In this document: piece by piece, positions 25,600 to 32,670 of the stretch
Layout: each line of letters starts with the position of its first letter
How positions within the stretch are numbered: position 1 is the stretch's first letter
Origin: Glaesserella australis
Lineage (GTDB): Bacteria; Pseudomonadota; Gammaproteobacteria; Enterobacterales; Pasteurellaceae
Length of the DNA: 64,000 nt
Reading direction: 5' to 3'
Assembly: GCF_003260095.1 (NCBI RefSeq)
Contig: NZ_PTPX01000020.1
Span: 22,617 to 86,616, forward strand
The notes under the pieces: model-generated
The model's input: only the letters and a program-made list of their open reading frames with translations
The model's database searches: none
What the model was told of the DNA's origin: nothing
Made by a program: the position numbers and the translations under genes

Positions 25600-27241
25600 T
25601 TGCTGCCCCCAATAAATCTGCTAAAAAGAGTGCATTTGCTAAATATCGCTCTTGCTCTCCGCTTGTTAAATTCGGATAGGCTTCCGCTAATTTTTCCGCA
25701 GCTTCATCATAAGAGCTACACGCCATCACCACCGCAACTGCTTTCTTCACCACAGCATCTAATTGTCGATTAAAATCAGGTTCTACTAAGGCTTCATCCA
25801 CCATTTCATCTAATGCATCTTGCTCTTTGATCCCTGTTTTAAACTGAGCTGAAAAGGAATGCACTCGCCCCCCACACCCACAAGGACAATCATCTTCCCC
25901 CCTTTGAAAAAGGGGGGCTAGGGGAGATTTTACAACCCTATCCGACAATCCGACCGCTTGTGTCGGCTGTGCTGCACGCCCCAACACCGCTTCACCCTCT
26001 TGAGCTTCAGGAATACCTAACTTATCCCTTGCCCAATTTGCAGGGATTTGTAGCCCAATATCCACCAACTTCGGTAAACTCTCGGCAAACAACGCCAAAT
26101 CTGCAGGTTCTTTGGTGTCAAATTCAAACGTCGGAATACGAGTAGGATCGACATTCGGGAAATTAATCAACAAATACGGCAAAATAATTTGCTGAGTAAA
26201 TGTCTGCCCCAATTGCTTCACATCTGAAACTAACAAATCTCGTCGCACTTCATTGTGTACATTACCAAGGGCATTCGTTGAGCTTTTACCGTCCGCCCCA
26301 CTGGTTAAGGTTTGCCCCAAAATCAAACGAGCGATAGATTTTTCACACCAATCCACCATTTGCAAAAACGGATTATTGCCCGATGCTCCCCCAGCATTTG
26401 CCGCATTATGCAACTCAATACTCATCGACTCAGGCATAATGCCTGCCGCATTATGTCCGATTTCAGCTAACGCACGCTTGAGCGTTTGCTTCTCGTCTTT
26501 GGTTGCCCCTGCACCATATTTACCAATGCGAATCGGCATTCCATATAACTCTAAAAACTCTGCAAAGTCGTGGATAGAGTAGTGCTTAAACATATACAGC
26601 CACGCAAGCGTACGGAACAAGTTATTGCGTGCCGACTGTGTCGAGCGAGATTTGTGCGTATGAACCACCCACCCATAAGGGCGTAATGGTTCGCCAGTTT
26701 GATTTTGTGGGGTTTTAAGCAGTAAATTGTCTAACTTATCCCATTTAAACCACGACTGCGGACGGTGTATAAATGCATTCGGATACCACACCTTGCCATT
26801 AAATGCCCATTCAATTTCCAAAGCAGAAAAACCGTGACCGACAGCGTCCATACAGTCAATAATCAAGTCTTCAAGATTGCCGATCTGATAAAACAACTCA
26901 TCAACTTCATCACGCAGTTTTTCTTCCGCAGGTGTCGCATTGCGTGGAGCTTGAATAAACCAATCTACCCCCAACGCCGCACGCTTACGAGTTTGAATAT
27001 TCGCAAAAATTGCCGAGTCACGCTCTTCAATATCCATAAATAACTCGTGCTGGGCAGTAATATCCCCATTTTCCGCATCATCAAAAATCTGCTTCATCTT
27101 CGCAGGGGTAATAAAATTGCTAGGGTGATCAGACAACACCCGCCCTGTCGCTGTAATTTCGGCTAAATTGGTTTGTAATATCTCATTTTTAACGTGATTT
27201 AACTCTGTTTTAACTGGTTTATTTTTCTTACGCTTTGCCAT
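25586..27241 (-). CDS. Portal protein, Mu gp29 (DUF935)
   Basis: About 551 residues. DUF935 signatures: LTPAKMKQIFDDAENGD-like ITPAKMKQIF near residue 46, WFIQAPRNATPAEEKLRDEVDELF near 91, LYGMPIRIGKYGAGATKDEKQTL near 240 and AFELNFP-like ILPYLLINFPN near 362. ATG 27241 is chosen behind AAGGTAGC. Residues near 441-452 (VVKSPLAPLFQRGE) are encoded by an inserted dispersed palindrome, so the linker before the Cys-rich CPCGCGG segment is longer than normal. Confidence 0.92.
   Translation of the reverse strand: MAKRKKNKPVKTELNHVKNEILQTNLAEITATGRVLSDHPSNFITPAKMKQIFDDAENGDITAQHELFMDIEERDSAIFANIQTRKRAALGVDWFIQAPRNATPAEEKLRDEVDELFYQIGNLEDLIIDCMDAVGHGFSALEIEWAFNGKVWYPNAFIHRPQSWFKWDKLDNLLLKTPQNQTGEPLRPYGWVVHTHKSRSTQSARNNLFRTLAWLYMFKHYSIHDFAEFLELYGMPIRIGKYGAGATKDEKQTLKRALAEIGHNAAGIMPESMSIELHNAANAGGASGNNPFLQMVDWCEKSIARLILGQTLTSGADGKSSTNALGNVHNEVRRDLLVSDVKQLGQTFTQQIILPYLLINFPNVDPTRIPTFEFDTKEPADLALFAESLPKLVDIGLQIPANWARDKLGIPEAQEGEAVLGRAAQPTQAVGLSDRVVKSPLAPLFQRGEDDCPCGCGGRVHSFSAQFKTGIKEQDALDEMVDEALVEPDFNRQLDAVVKKAVAVVMACSSYDEAAEKLAEAYPNLTSGEQERYLANALFLADLLGAANAEG
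25893..25936. repeat. Dispersed palindromic repeat inserted in the portal gene
   Basis: CCCCCCTTT-GAAA-AAGGGGGG core, followed by CTAGGGGAGATTTTAC. This word family, translated as KSPLAPLFQRG, is found scattered in many bacterial genomes, mostly between genes. Here it lies in frame within coding sequence. Confidence 0.7.
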
Positions 27242-27259
27242 ATTCGCTACCTTCAAAAA

Positions 27260-27308
27260 CAGCCCCGACGGGGCTGACTTATGCTTAACCTAGGGTGTAA
27301 GCCCTAGG
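27260..27308 (-). ncRNA. Paired-hairpin element, copy 2
   Basis: Minus strand, beginning two bases after the terminase stop: stem A CCTAGGG-CTTACA-CCCTAGG, linker TTAAGCATAAGT, stem B CAGCCCCGTCGGGGCTG followed by TTTTTG. Stem B plus the T run is a good terminator. It sits 19 bases before the portal start, within what should be one late operon, so it must be read through or used as an attenuator. Confidence 0.65.
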
Positions 27309-27309
27309 A

Positions 27310-28935
27310 TCAATGTCGCCACTTACTCCGATATTCCCAATCTTCATCATCTATCGACTCCCACTCAATCGGGGCAGACGCTGTTACCGCATTACGCCAC
27401 AACATCTCTAAAGCATCAGGGCCGTCATCGTGATCCGCTTTTGGAAAATGTCTAAGCTGGCTCTCAAGGGTAGAGTGCGAGCGGTGGATTAAAATCAAAC
27501 CGTTAGCGATATGCGGTTGTAAGCTCTCAATCCGCAACATTTTGTCGGTGTTAGGCTTAACCGCCATAGCTGGCACAGGTTTTCCACGTTGTGCCGAGCG
27601 TTTAACCAGCTCCGTCTGTAAAAATTCCTGAAACTGCACCGTTTCTACAAACCATTTATGGCAGTGGTATTGCGTATGTAGCCTAATCACATCTTCGATA
27701 ATCAAATCAGGCAAACGCTTTTTAATTTGGGCTTCGACCACATATAACTTACCGCTTGCACGGTGATACCCCCCAACCAAAATCGCCGACGGGTCACGGC
27801 TTGCCCCTGCTTTCCCCATAGACGGGTCTAACGCCCCAAAATAAATCAAGTCATCAGGCAACTCCGTCCAGTATTGCAAGCTGTTGGCAAAAATCGCATC
27901 ATCACCGCTTACAGGGTCGTTTTGATATTCCGAGTCAAATGCCGAGTGACCGTCTGATGCACGGATTTTCATCAATGCCAAAATCGGTCGAGCAAGCCAC
28001 GAGACGACAGCACCTTTATCCATTTCCGCTTTATGTTGCTGGTAAAATAAGTCAGATAATGTGTCATCATCGCCCTCTTCTGAGAGGTAGATGTTCTCCC
28101 ACTCGTCCCATAAAACCATATTATCTGGGTAACGCAAGATGGCTTTAAATCGGGCTTTACGCCAGCCTTTGGTACTTAAAACCCTATTTAATACGCTGTC
28201 GTAATGGAGGATGGTACCAACATAGATAACGTCAAACTTTTCGCCTGCAGCTCCAAGTTTTAACACTGCTTTTAAAATCCAATCGTGTAATTTATTGCGT
28301 TGCTCTGGCGTTTGTACTGACTCATCATTCTCAATATCGTCTAAAACAACCAAATCAGGGCGATAAGCACCATGACGACGACCACGGAGTTTTTGCCCCG
28401 CACCGACAGCCTCAACCTTTTGATTTTTACTGGTCAGAATAGCACCTGCACGCCACACCTTGCCCGCACTAAGTTCTGGGAAATCAATGCGTAAGCGTGG
28501 ATTTGATTCAATCTCAACCTTAATCGCCTCAAGCATGCCATAAGCCTGTTCTTTTGTGTCCATGGCAATGATAATGTATCGTTTTTGGTCGGTGACCATG
28601 CACCAAAGCGGGAATAATTGAGTACAAATAGTGGATTTCGCCTCACCACGGGGAGCAGCAATGGCTTGGCGAACAGATTTATCCAAATCTACTACGGAGT
28701 CAGGTAACTGCTTAAACAGGTAGTCGTGTAGCTGAGATTTATGCTTAGATCGTACATAGTGTGGAAAATAGGCTTGTACAAAGTATTCAAACCCATAAAT
28801 AGGATCTAAAACCTTTTGACGACGTTCGCAAATAGATTGTGGTTTATCGTCCCACCCTTCAAAACTAGCTTCTATGTTTTGTTGTAACTGTCGTCGTAAC
28901 TCTTCTAGCTCTTTTTCAAATTCTTTAATTTTCAT
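27310..28935 (-). CDS. Terminase large subunit, Mu gp28
   Basis: A 541-residue packaging motor. ATPase half: Walker A AAPRGEAKST near residue 91 and Walker B PDLVVLDDIEND near residue 192. Nuclease half: IYFGALDPSMGKAG near residue 362 with the first catalytic Asp, and HDDGPDALEMLWR near the C-terminus. N-terminal 50 residues are a charged coiled coil. Weak ribosome site; translation is probably coupled to the small gene ending at 28939. Confidence 0.93.
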   Translation of the reverse strand: MKIKEFEKELEELRRQLQQNIEASFEGWDDKPQSICERRQKVLDPIYGFEYFVQAYFPHYVRSKHKSQLHDYLFKQLPDSVVDLDKSVRQAIAAPRGEAKSTICTQLFPLWCMVTDQKRYIIIAMDTKEQAYGMLEAIKVEIESNPRLRIDFPELSAGKVWRAGAILTSKNQKVEAVGAGQKLRGRRHGAYRPDLVVLDDIENDESVQTPEQRNKLHDWILKAVLKLGAAGEKFDVIYVGTILHYDSVLNRVLSTKGWRKARFKAILRYPDNMVLWDEWENIYLSEEGDDDTLSDLFYQQHKAEMDKGAVVSWLARPILALMKIRASDGHSAFDSEYQNDPVSGDDAIFANSLQYWTELPDDLIYFGALDPSMGKAGASRDPSAILVGGYHRASGKLYVVEAQIKKRLPDLIIEDVIRLHTQYHCHKWFVETVQFQEFLQTELVKRSAQRGKPVPAMAVKPNTDKMLRIESLQPHIANGLILIHRSHSTLESQLRHFPKADHDDGPDALEMLWRNAVTASAPIEWESIDDEDWEYRSKWRH

Positions 28936-28938
28936 GGG

Positions 28939-29085
28939 CTATACACAAATTGCGATAAATAATAACCAACCCCAACCGTCTGCACCGCTGAGCATTAGTT
29001 TTATTGCACCAACAATACAAGCAAGTTGCACAATCCAACGGAAATAGTAATGTTTATGCACGATAACTTGTTTTTCTTCGCTCAT
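28939..29085 (-). CDS. Small membrane protein, 48 residues
   Basis: Open frame MSEEKQVIVHKHYYFRWIVQ followed by two hydrophobic stretches (LACIVGAIKLML and GWLLFIAICV). The ATG overlaps the stop of the terminase small-subunit candidate (TAATG) and the stop lies three bases before the terminase large-subunit start, so it fits exactly into the operon. Not recognised; one or two membrane spans. Could be an accessory holin or an antiholin-like peptide, without proof. Confidence 0.65.
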   Translation of the reverse strand: MSEEKQVIVHKHYYFRWIVQLACIVGAIKLMLSGADGWGWLLFIAICV

Positions 29086-29585
29086 TACTTAAACTCCTTT
29101 TTAAACTGTATTTCTAGCTCGTCTAACATTTCTAAAAAGTCTGGCAATAAATGTGGCTTCTTGGTCTTGACGATATTTGCCATCATCTCAATCGCACGCA
29201 TAGCGGTTGCTATCGCACTCGTTTCAGGCAATAACTTTTTACTCGATGCCGTCATTTTGGCAAACGAATCAGCCAGAGCAGATAATGCTTCAACCTTTTC
29301 AGCTGTTGTCATCTCTTGATTTTGCTCAAGCTCAGTCATCAAGGCTCGGTACTTAATCAAAAAACCAGCTAACAAGCCTTGAGCGATACTCTCAATGCCA
29401 CCACTTGCCATAACTTGCACATCACGGGCTTTATCCCAATTGTCTCCGTTCTTCTCGGCATTGGCTTTCCAGCGGCGAGCCGTTCCGAACGACACACCAG
29501 CACGCTCTGCAGCCATTTCAAGGCTTAATCGGTCAAATACATAAGCCTGTCTAACCGTTTTTTGTACTTCAACATCGTGTGCCAT
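29085..29585 (-). CDS. Terminase small subunit candidate, Mu gp27 (DUF1804)
   Basis: About 166 residues starting MAHDVEVQKTVRQAYVFDRL. Helix-turn-helix LSLEMAAERAGVSFGTARRWK near residue 20 is followed by a long helical region ending LPDFLEMLDELEIQFKKEFK. DUF1804 proteins occupy the place before the large terminase in Mu-like phages and are taken as the small subunit. Start at 29585 chosen over an upstream in-frame codon because of AGAGGG and the gp27 family start. Confidence 0.82.
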   Translation of the reverse strand: MAHDVEVQKTVRQAYVFDRLSLEMAAERAGVSFGTARRWKANAEKNGDNWDKARDVQVMASGGIESIAQGLLAGFLIKYRALMTELEQNQEMTTAEKVEALSALADSFAKMTASSKKLLPETSAIATAMRAIEMMANIVKTKKPHLLPDFLEMLDELEIQFKKEFK

Positions 29586-29592
29586 ACACCCT

Positions 29593-29847
29593 CTACATAC
29601 CAAATTTCAAGCGTAGTAACTCAAAACCAACAGCGATAATGCCACCACCCACACCGCCAGCAATCACTGCATCACGGCGATTTTTACGAGCCATATCATC
29701 AACTAACTTTTTCGTAGCGTGGACTTCTTTCTGCAAGGCATCAATTCGCTCATTTTGCGAGTCAATCTTCTCATTTGCTGACGTAACCGCTTCTAAAATC
29801 AGGTCTAATTTTTCAGAATCTGTCTGTTTTTGCTTTCTGCGACTCAT
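29593..29847 (-). CDS. Coiled-coil protein with C-terminal membrane segment
   Basis: An 84-residue protein: hydrophilic coiled coil (SEKLDLILEAVTSANEKIDS onward) then AVIAGGVGGGIIAVGFELL as a C-terminal membrane segment. Position corresponds to Mu gp25/gp26, of unknown function. Its start overlaps the previous stop. It may pair with the next upstream gene, which has the reverse layout. Confidence 0.7.
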   Translation of the reverse strand: MSRRKQKQTDSEKLDLILEAVTSANEKIDSQNERIDALQKEVHATKKLVDDMARKNRRDAVIAGGVGGGIIAVGFELLRLKFGM

Positions 29848-30104
29848 TGTTTGTCCGCCTTTTTATCTAATTTTTGATTAACTTCTTTTAGCCCTTCCAA
29901 AATATCATCCAGCTTCTCTTTTAAGCCCTTATTGACTTCTTGAGCCAGCTCCTTAGATTGATATTTCTGCTCAATTTCTTGCTTCAACTCTTTAATGTTT
30001 TGTTCATTGCGGCTAATTCTGTCAAAAATCACCTTGGCACTAAAAGCAACAAGGGGAGCAACCACAAAAGAGACCAACATCTGAAACAGCTTCTCATCAA
30101 TCAT
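29844..30104 (-). CDS. Membrane-anchored coiled-coil protein
   Basis: An 86-residue protein: N-terminal membrane segment MLVSFVVAPLVAFSAKVIF, then a charged coiled coil to the end (QNIKELKQEIEQKYQ..., KLDDILEGLKEVNQKLDKKADKQ). Mu gp24/gp25 region. Function unknown; the topology would suit a second spanin-like or structural role. Overlaps both neighbours. Confidence 0.7.
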   Translation of the reverse strand: MIDEKLFQMLVSFVVAPLVAFSAKVIFDRISRNEQNIKELKQEIEQKYQSKELAQEVNKGLKEKLDDILEGLKEVNQKLDKKADKQ

Positions 30105-30255
30105 AACGCCCCCGTTTTGCTCGACCGACAGGGGACTGATTGCCTTGCTTAACTGCCATTTTTAACAAATCACGACGAGTAGCAACGGCTGGTTTCTGTT
30201 TTCTAAAAACACGCTCACACCACCAGCTACGGAGCTTTTTGAATAGTTTTACCAT
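30097..30255 (-). CDS. Small basic protein, 52 residues
   Basis: Open frame MVKLFKKLRSWWCERVFRKQ to RAKRGRYD, rich in Lys and Arg, without membrane segment. It overlaps the end of the lipoprotein gene (29 bases) and the start of the next gene (8 bases), so the overlap pattern supports translation; AGGAG lies before its ATG. Not recognised. Confidence 0.6.
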   Translation of the reverse strand: MVKLFKKLRSWWCERVFRKQKPAVATRRDLLKMAVKQGNQSPVGRAKRGRYD

Positions 30256-30457
30256 TACAAATCTCCTCATAGGTCAGATTGTGAGCCAGCACTTGACGCT
30301 TCGTCTCCGTCGTATCTTGACGACTTGGGTAAATCAGCCCGAATGCCGTGCAACCTGTCGTCGTCACGGAAGTAACCGTGGGCGTGCAACCGCTGATCAA
30401 CAGTGGAAGCATTGCTACGCTTAACATCATCTTGATTTTTCTGCTTAATTTGTACAT
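30227..30457 (-). CDS. Outer-membrane spanin lipoprotein (Rz1-like)
   Basis: A 76-residue lipoprotein precursor with signal MYKLSRKIKMMLSVAMLPLL and lipobox LISGC near residue 24. Read in a different frame inside the inner-spanin gene and extending 40 bases past its stop, the classic nested Rz/Rz1 arrangement. It should bridge to the inner spanin and fuse the membranes in the last step of lysis. Confidence 0.82.
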   Translation of the reverse strand: MYKLSRKIKMMLSVAMLPLLISGCTPTVTSVTTTGCTAFGLIYPSRQDTTETKRQVLAHNLTYEEICNGKTIQKAP

Positions 30458-30626
30458 TTTTGATCTCCGTTTTTTGAGCCTGAATTTCTGCCTGTTTTTG
30501 GGCGTTTTCTGCGGTGAGTTGCGCATTTTTCTTACGCTCTCTCGACACTTGCCAACTTTTATAACCAACAAAAGAGACAACTGAGCCTGCAAGTACGGCT
30601 AACGGAATAATCTGGTCAACAATCAT
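30267..30626 (-). CDS. Inner-membrane spanin (Rz-like, DUF2681 type)
   Basis: A 119-residue protein with one N-terminal membrane segment (IIPLAVLAGSVVSFVGY) and a periplasmic coiled coil (ERKKNAQLTAENAQKQAEIQ, QKTEIKNVQIKQKNQDD). DUF2681-type proteins of Pasteurellaceae phages have this form. The C-terminal third is Asp/Arg-rich and its sequence is constrained by the nested lipoprotein gene. GGAGG precedes the ATG. Confidence 0.8.
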   Translation of the reverse strand: MIVDQIIPLAVLAGSVVSFVGYKSWQVSRERKKNAQLTAENAQKQAEIQAQKTEIKNVQIKQKNQDDVKRSNASTVDQRLHAHGYFRDDDRLHGIRADLPKSSRYDGDEASSAGSQSDL

Positions 30627-30844
30627 TCTTTACCTCCACGATTTAACGCATTGGCAAAGCCTTTTGTCGCCACGCCACCACCGCAAAATAAAGCAAATAC
30701 TGTAAACAGCTCCGCCACATTGGCACGGTCTAAATAAACCGAATAAGCCAAAATCCCTGCCATGAGCAACGCCCCGAAAAACTGGATAAACGCCGTTGTG
30801 GATAAGCGTCCGTTATCGTTTGTGATTAATTCTTTAAATTTCAT
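30623..30844 (-). CDS. Holin candidate (DUF2644-like)
   Basis: A 73-residue protein with two hydrophobic stretches (FIQFFGALLMAGILAYSVYL and ELFTVFALFCGGGVATKGF) and a short basic end NRGGKE. It lies directly after the amidase and before the spanins, the standard holin place. Ribosome site AAGGGG. The holin role is inferred from topology and order; the sequence resembles a small family known only from Pasteurellaceae phages. Confidence 0.7.
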   Translation of the reverse strand: MKFKELITNDNGRLSTTAFIQFFGALLMAGILAYSVYLDRANVAELFTVFALFCGGGVATKGFANALNRGGKE

Positions 30845-30846
30845 CT

Positions 30847-31392
30847 TTACCCCTTAAATAAATGTTCTATATTCACAACTTCTTCACTATCCAACCACGC
30901 CCACACATCAAAGCAAGGGCAATCTTTCACCCACTCATTCGGGGCAATAGTGCCATCACCATTACGATCAGGACTTAAATCCCGATGTCCATAAATCTTC
31001 GCATTCGGGTATTTCGCTTCAAGATCACGCAGTAAACGGTGTAATGCGTGCCATTGTGCTTCGGTAAATTCAGCGTGATTTTTGCCACTTGCCGTAATAC
31101 CACCTACCACACAAATCCCGATAGAGTGGAGATTGTGACCTTTAACGTGAGCGCCCATTTCGCCAACTTGACGACCTGTTTCAACAGTTCCGTCCACATC
31201 AATCACAAAGTGATAACCAAGGTGTTCAAGGTGAGAATTAAAGGTTTTCACCGCCCCCGCCAATCGTTTAAAGCCTCGTGGCTTATGCCAACTGTCAATC
31301 ACTTCAGCAGATGATTTGCCCGATTGATTTAAACTTTTACCATTACGAGTAGCTGAACAATGGATTACGATTTTTCTAATAGGAAAGGTCAT
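30847..31392 (-). CDS. N-acetylmuramoyl-L-alanine amidase (endolysin)
   Basis: A 181-residue T7-lysozyme-like (Amidase_2) enzyme. Zinc ligands: His in IVIHCSATR near residue 11, His in IYGHRDLSPD near residue 137 and Cys in VKDCPCFDVWAW near residue 161; a Ca-binding-like DRNGDGTIAPNEW insertion lies between them. No signal peptide, so export needs the holin. First gene of the lysis block. Its ribosome site AGAGG is part of a hairpin (31401-31424), and a late promoter candidate starts just upstream. Confidence 0.93.
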   Translation of the reverse strand: MTFPIRKIVIHCSATRNGKSLNQSGKSSAEVIDSWHKPRGFKRLAGAVKTFNSHLEHLGYHFVIDVDGTVETGRQVGEMGAHVKGHNLHSIGICVVGGITASGKNHAEFTEAQWHALHRLLRDLEAKYPNAKIYGHRDLSPDRNGDGTIAPNEWVKDCPCFDVWAWLDSEEVVNIEHLFKG

Positions 31393-31424
31393 AAAAAAAG
31401 CCTCTTTAAGCGATACTTAAAGAG
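31393..31424 (-). promoter_or_regulatory. Hairpin sequestering the amidase ribosome site, with T run
   Basis: Minus strand CTCTTTAAG (31424-31416), loop TATCG, CTTAAAGAG (31410-31402), then GCTTTTTTT and the ATG. The 3' arm contains the ribosome site AGAGG. The hairpin plus T run is also a terminator-like structure. The predicted late start (near 31418) lies within the 5' arm, so late messages would lack most of that arm. Confidence 0.65.
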
Positions 31425-31470
31425 ACTTTAAAGGATTTATCCTTGTGTTGAGAGTGGCAAGCCTTCAACG
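31425..31470 (-). promoter_or_regulatory. Late promoter candidate P_lys
   Basis: Begins right after the Mor/C stop codon. Motif GTTGAAGGCTTGCCACTC (within 31451-31470, minus), one base different from the other two copies, then 24 bases after TTGCCA a -10 box TAAAGT (31430-31425). Mu has its lysis promoter in the same place, after gene C. Confidence 0.72.
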
Positions 31471-31899
31471 CTAGAATAGCGTGGCTTGTGATGATTGCTG
31501 TTCTTTTATCTTTGCCTGCCGCACAATTTCCCACCCTGTTCGCCATGTAATATCAAACTGCGGACAAAGCTCTACCATTGCCATTCGCCCACTAATATTA
31601 CGAGACTGCATTTCACAAAATGCTGCATAAAAACGCTGATTACGTAAAACTTTTAATGCCTTATCACAACGCGGAATATAAATCTCATCTCGTCCATAGT
31701 GATGTAGCAACTGATTTGCAAGATCTTCCCCAACAACATTTTTCACTTTTTCAAAATATCGCGTGGATTCCCCTGCCAACCAAAACGAGCCACCACCCAA
31801 TTTACGCACAAGCTTCTCAGTCGCAGGCATGCCAATAATATCCACCATTTCAATCATGCTCTGTGGTAAATAATCAACAACTTGTTCAAATTCACTCAT
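31471..31899 (-). CDS. Mor/C-family transcription activator
   Basis: A 142-residue activator of middle or late phage genes. Start MSEFEQVVDYLPQSMIEMVD with GGGGGG before it; family segments IIGMPATEKLVRKLGGG near residue 18 (the dimerisation part) and a C-terminal helix-turn-helix SGRMAMVELCPQFDITWRTGWEIVRQ. A longer in-frame extension exists but lacks a ribosome site. Mu has two such proteins, Mor and C; only one is visible here, placed directly before P_lys like C. Likely the activator of the three promoters with the GTTGAAG motif. Confidence 0.88.
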   Translation of the reverse strand: MSEFEQVVDYLPQSMIEMVDIIGMPATEKLVRKLGGGSFWLAGESTRYFEKVKNVVGEDLANQLLHHYGRDEIYIPRCDKALKVLRNQRFYAAFCEMQSRNISGRMAMVELCPQFDITWRTGWEIVRQAKIKEQQSSQATLF

Positions 31900-31973
31900 A
31901 TTGTCCCCCCATAAAGATTTCCCCATATTGTCAGGCACTTTTTTCAAAAGAGTGAACATTTTGCAAAAAAATT

Positions 31974-32016
31974 TAGAAAAAGACCACTTGCCAGGGAAGC
32001 CTAACAAGCGGTCTTA
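31974..32016 (-). terminator. Terminator between the zinc protein gene and mor/C
   Basis: Minus strand AAGACCGCTTG (32016-32006) pairs with CAAGTGGTCTT (31990-31980) with one G-T pair, followed by TTTTTC. The 5' arm is an uptake word. It separates mor/C from the upstream transcript. Confidence 0.75.
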
Positions 32017-32019
32017 AAG

Positions 32020-32163
32020 TTATGAATGTTTACAAGAACATTGTGGAATAGGGAATGGGCGTTTTTTCGCTTTCACAACCACCCCAGTATCAGCGTGCTT
32101 GAAAGACCAGCGAAAAATAATAGGACAAACCATCCCACAATGAGAACATATGGTTGTAGCCAT
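32020..32163 (-). CDS. Small zinc-ribbon-like protein, 47 residues
   Basis: Open frame MATTICSHCGMVCPIIFRWS to IPQCSCKHS. Four cysteines in the pattern CSHCGMVC plus CSC near the C-terminus suggest a metal-binding knuckle. Weak ribosome site (AGGGAAATACCT). It stands alone after a promoter-containing non-coding region and before a terminator. Different in sequence from Mu Com, which is also a small zinc protein near the mom gene. Function unknown. Confidence 0.55.
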   Translation of the reverse strand: MATTICSHCGMVCPIIFRWSFKHADTGVVVKAKKRPFPIPQCSCKHS

Positions 32164-32619
32164 AGGTATTTCCCTATAAAAATGGGCTTTACCTAAACTT
32201 TAGTCTTTACTTAAAGTGAAAAAATAGTTACTATTTAGCCACTTTCTATGCCAAGAAAGACTAAAGAGAACCAATAAGCCCTTTAAAATGGCTCTTTTGT
32301 TCCATTTAAGCCCTAAAGGTTGCAGCCTTTGGGGCTTTTGTTTTGATATAGCATCAAAACAAAATCATTCTACGATCAAATTTCAAACAAATCAAGAAAT
32401 TGATCGTCAAAACCTATCATAAAACGCCCAGAATAGCCCATAGTTGCATTTTTATCAAAATTTAATGTTTAGCTTAAGCTAAAGGAATAACTCGCTTAAA
32501 ATCGCTTAAATTTGCAAATTATTTTGCATAACTATTTTTTGAACAACGTTCTTTTTTCGTCTTTTTTCGTCTTTTGCACCATAAATAGCATAATTATTCA
32601 AATTTAAAGCATAAAAAAA
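32164..32619. other. Dense structured non-coding region
   Basis: No credible gene in 450 bases. Features: nested stems CTTTAGTCTTT/AAAGACTAAAG (32198-32208, 32256-32266), AAAGTG/CACTTT and AATAGTTACTATT; a plus-strand terminator AAGCCCTAAAGG/CCTTTGGGGCTT with T-rich tail (32308-32344); a 12-bp hairpin TTTTGTTTTGAT/ATCAAAACAAAA (32336-32364); GATCAAATTTC/GAAATTGATC (32374-32405); a 16-base palindrome TTTAGCTTAAGCTAAA (32468-32483); a transposase-like site TTTTGCATAACTAT (32522-32535); and a direct repeat TTTTTTCGTC (about 32551-32572). Probably the middle control region, possibly with a plus-strand small RNA ending at 32344. Confidence 0.5.
32430..32458 (-). promoter_or_regulatory. Minus-strand promoter candidate upstream of the zinc protein gene
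   Basis: TTGATA (32458-32453), 17-base spacer, TATTCT (32435-32430). The perfect palindrome TTTAGCTTAAGCTAAA lies ten bases upstream of the -35 box, an apt operator place. Candidate middle promoter. Confidence 0.5.
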
Positions 32620-32670
32620 GAGCCACGGCGTGGCTCAATTATGCGCAACCCCGTACGCTTGCGTGCGGGG
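32620..32670 (-). ncRNA. Paired-hairpin element, copy 3
   Basis: Minus strand: stem A CCCCG(C)ACGC-AA-GCGT(A)CGGGG, linker GGTTGCGCATAATT, stem B GAGCCACGCCGTGGCTC followed by seven T. It ends the early transcript 35 bases after the membrane-protein gene. Both stems differ from copies 1 and 2 at paired positions. Confidence 0.68.

Noticed and set aside
32376..32441. 21-codon frame MGYSGRFMIGFDDQFLDLFEI-like peptide with a clamp-binding-like QFLDLF
   Set aside because: No ribosome site; its bases coincide with a -10 box and an inverted repeat, which explain the sequence better.
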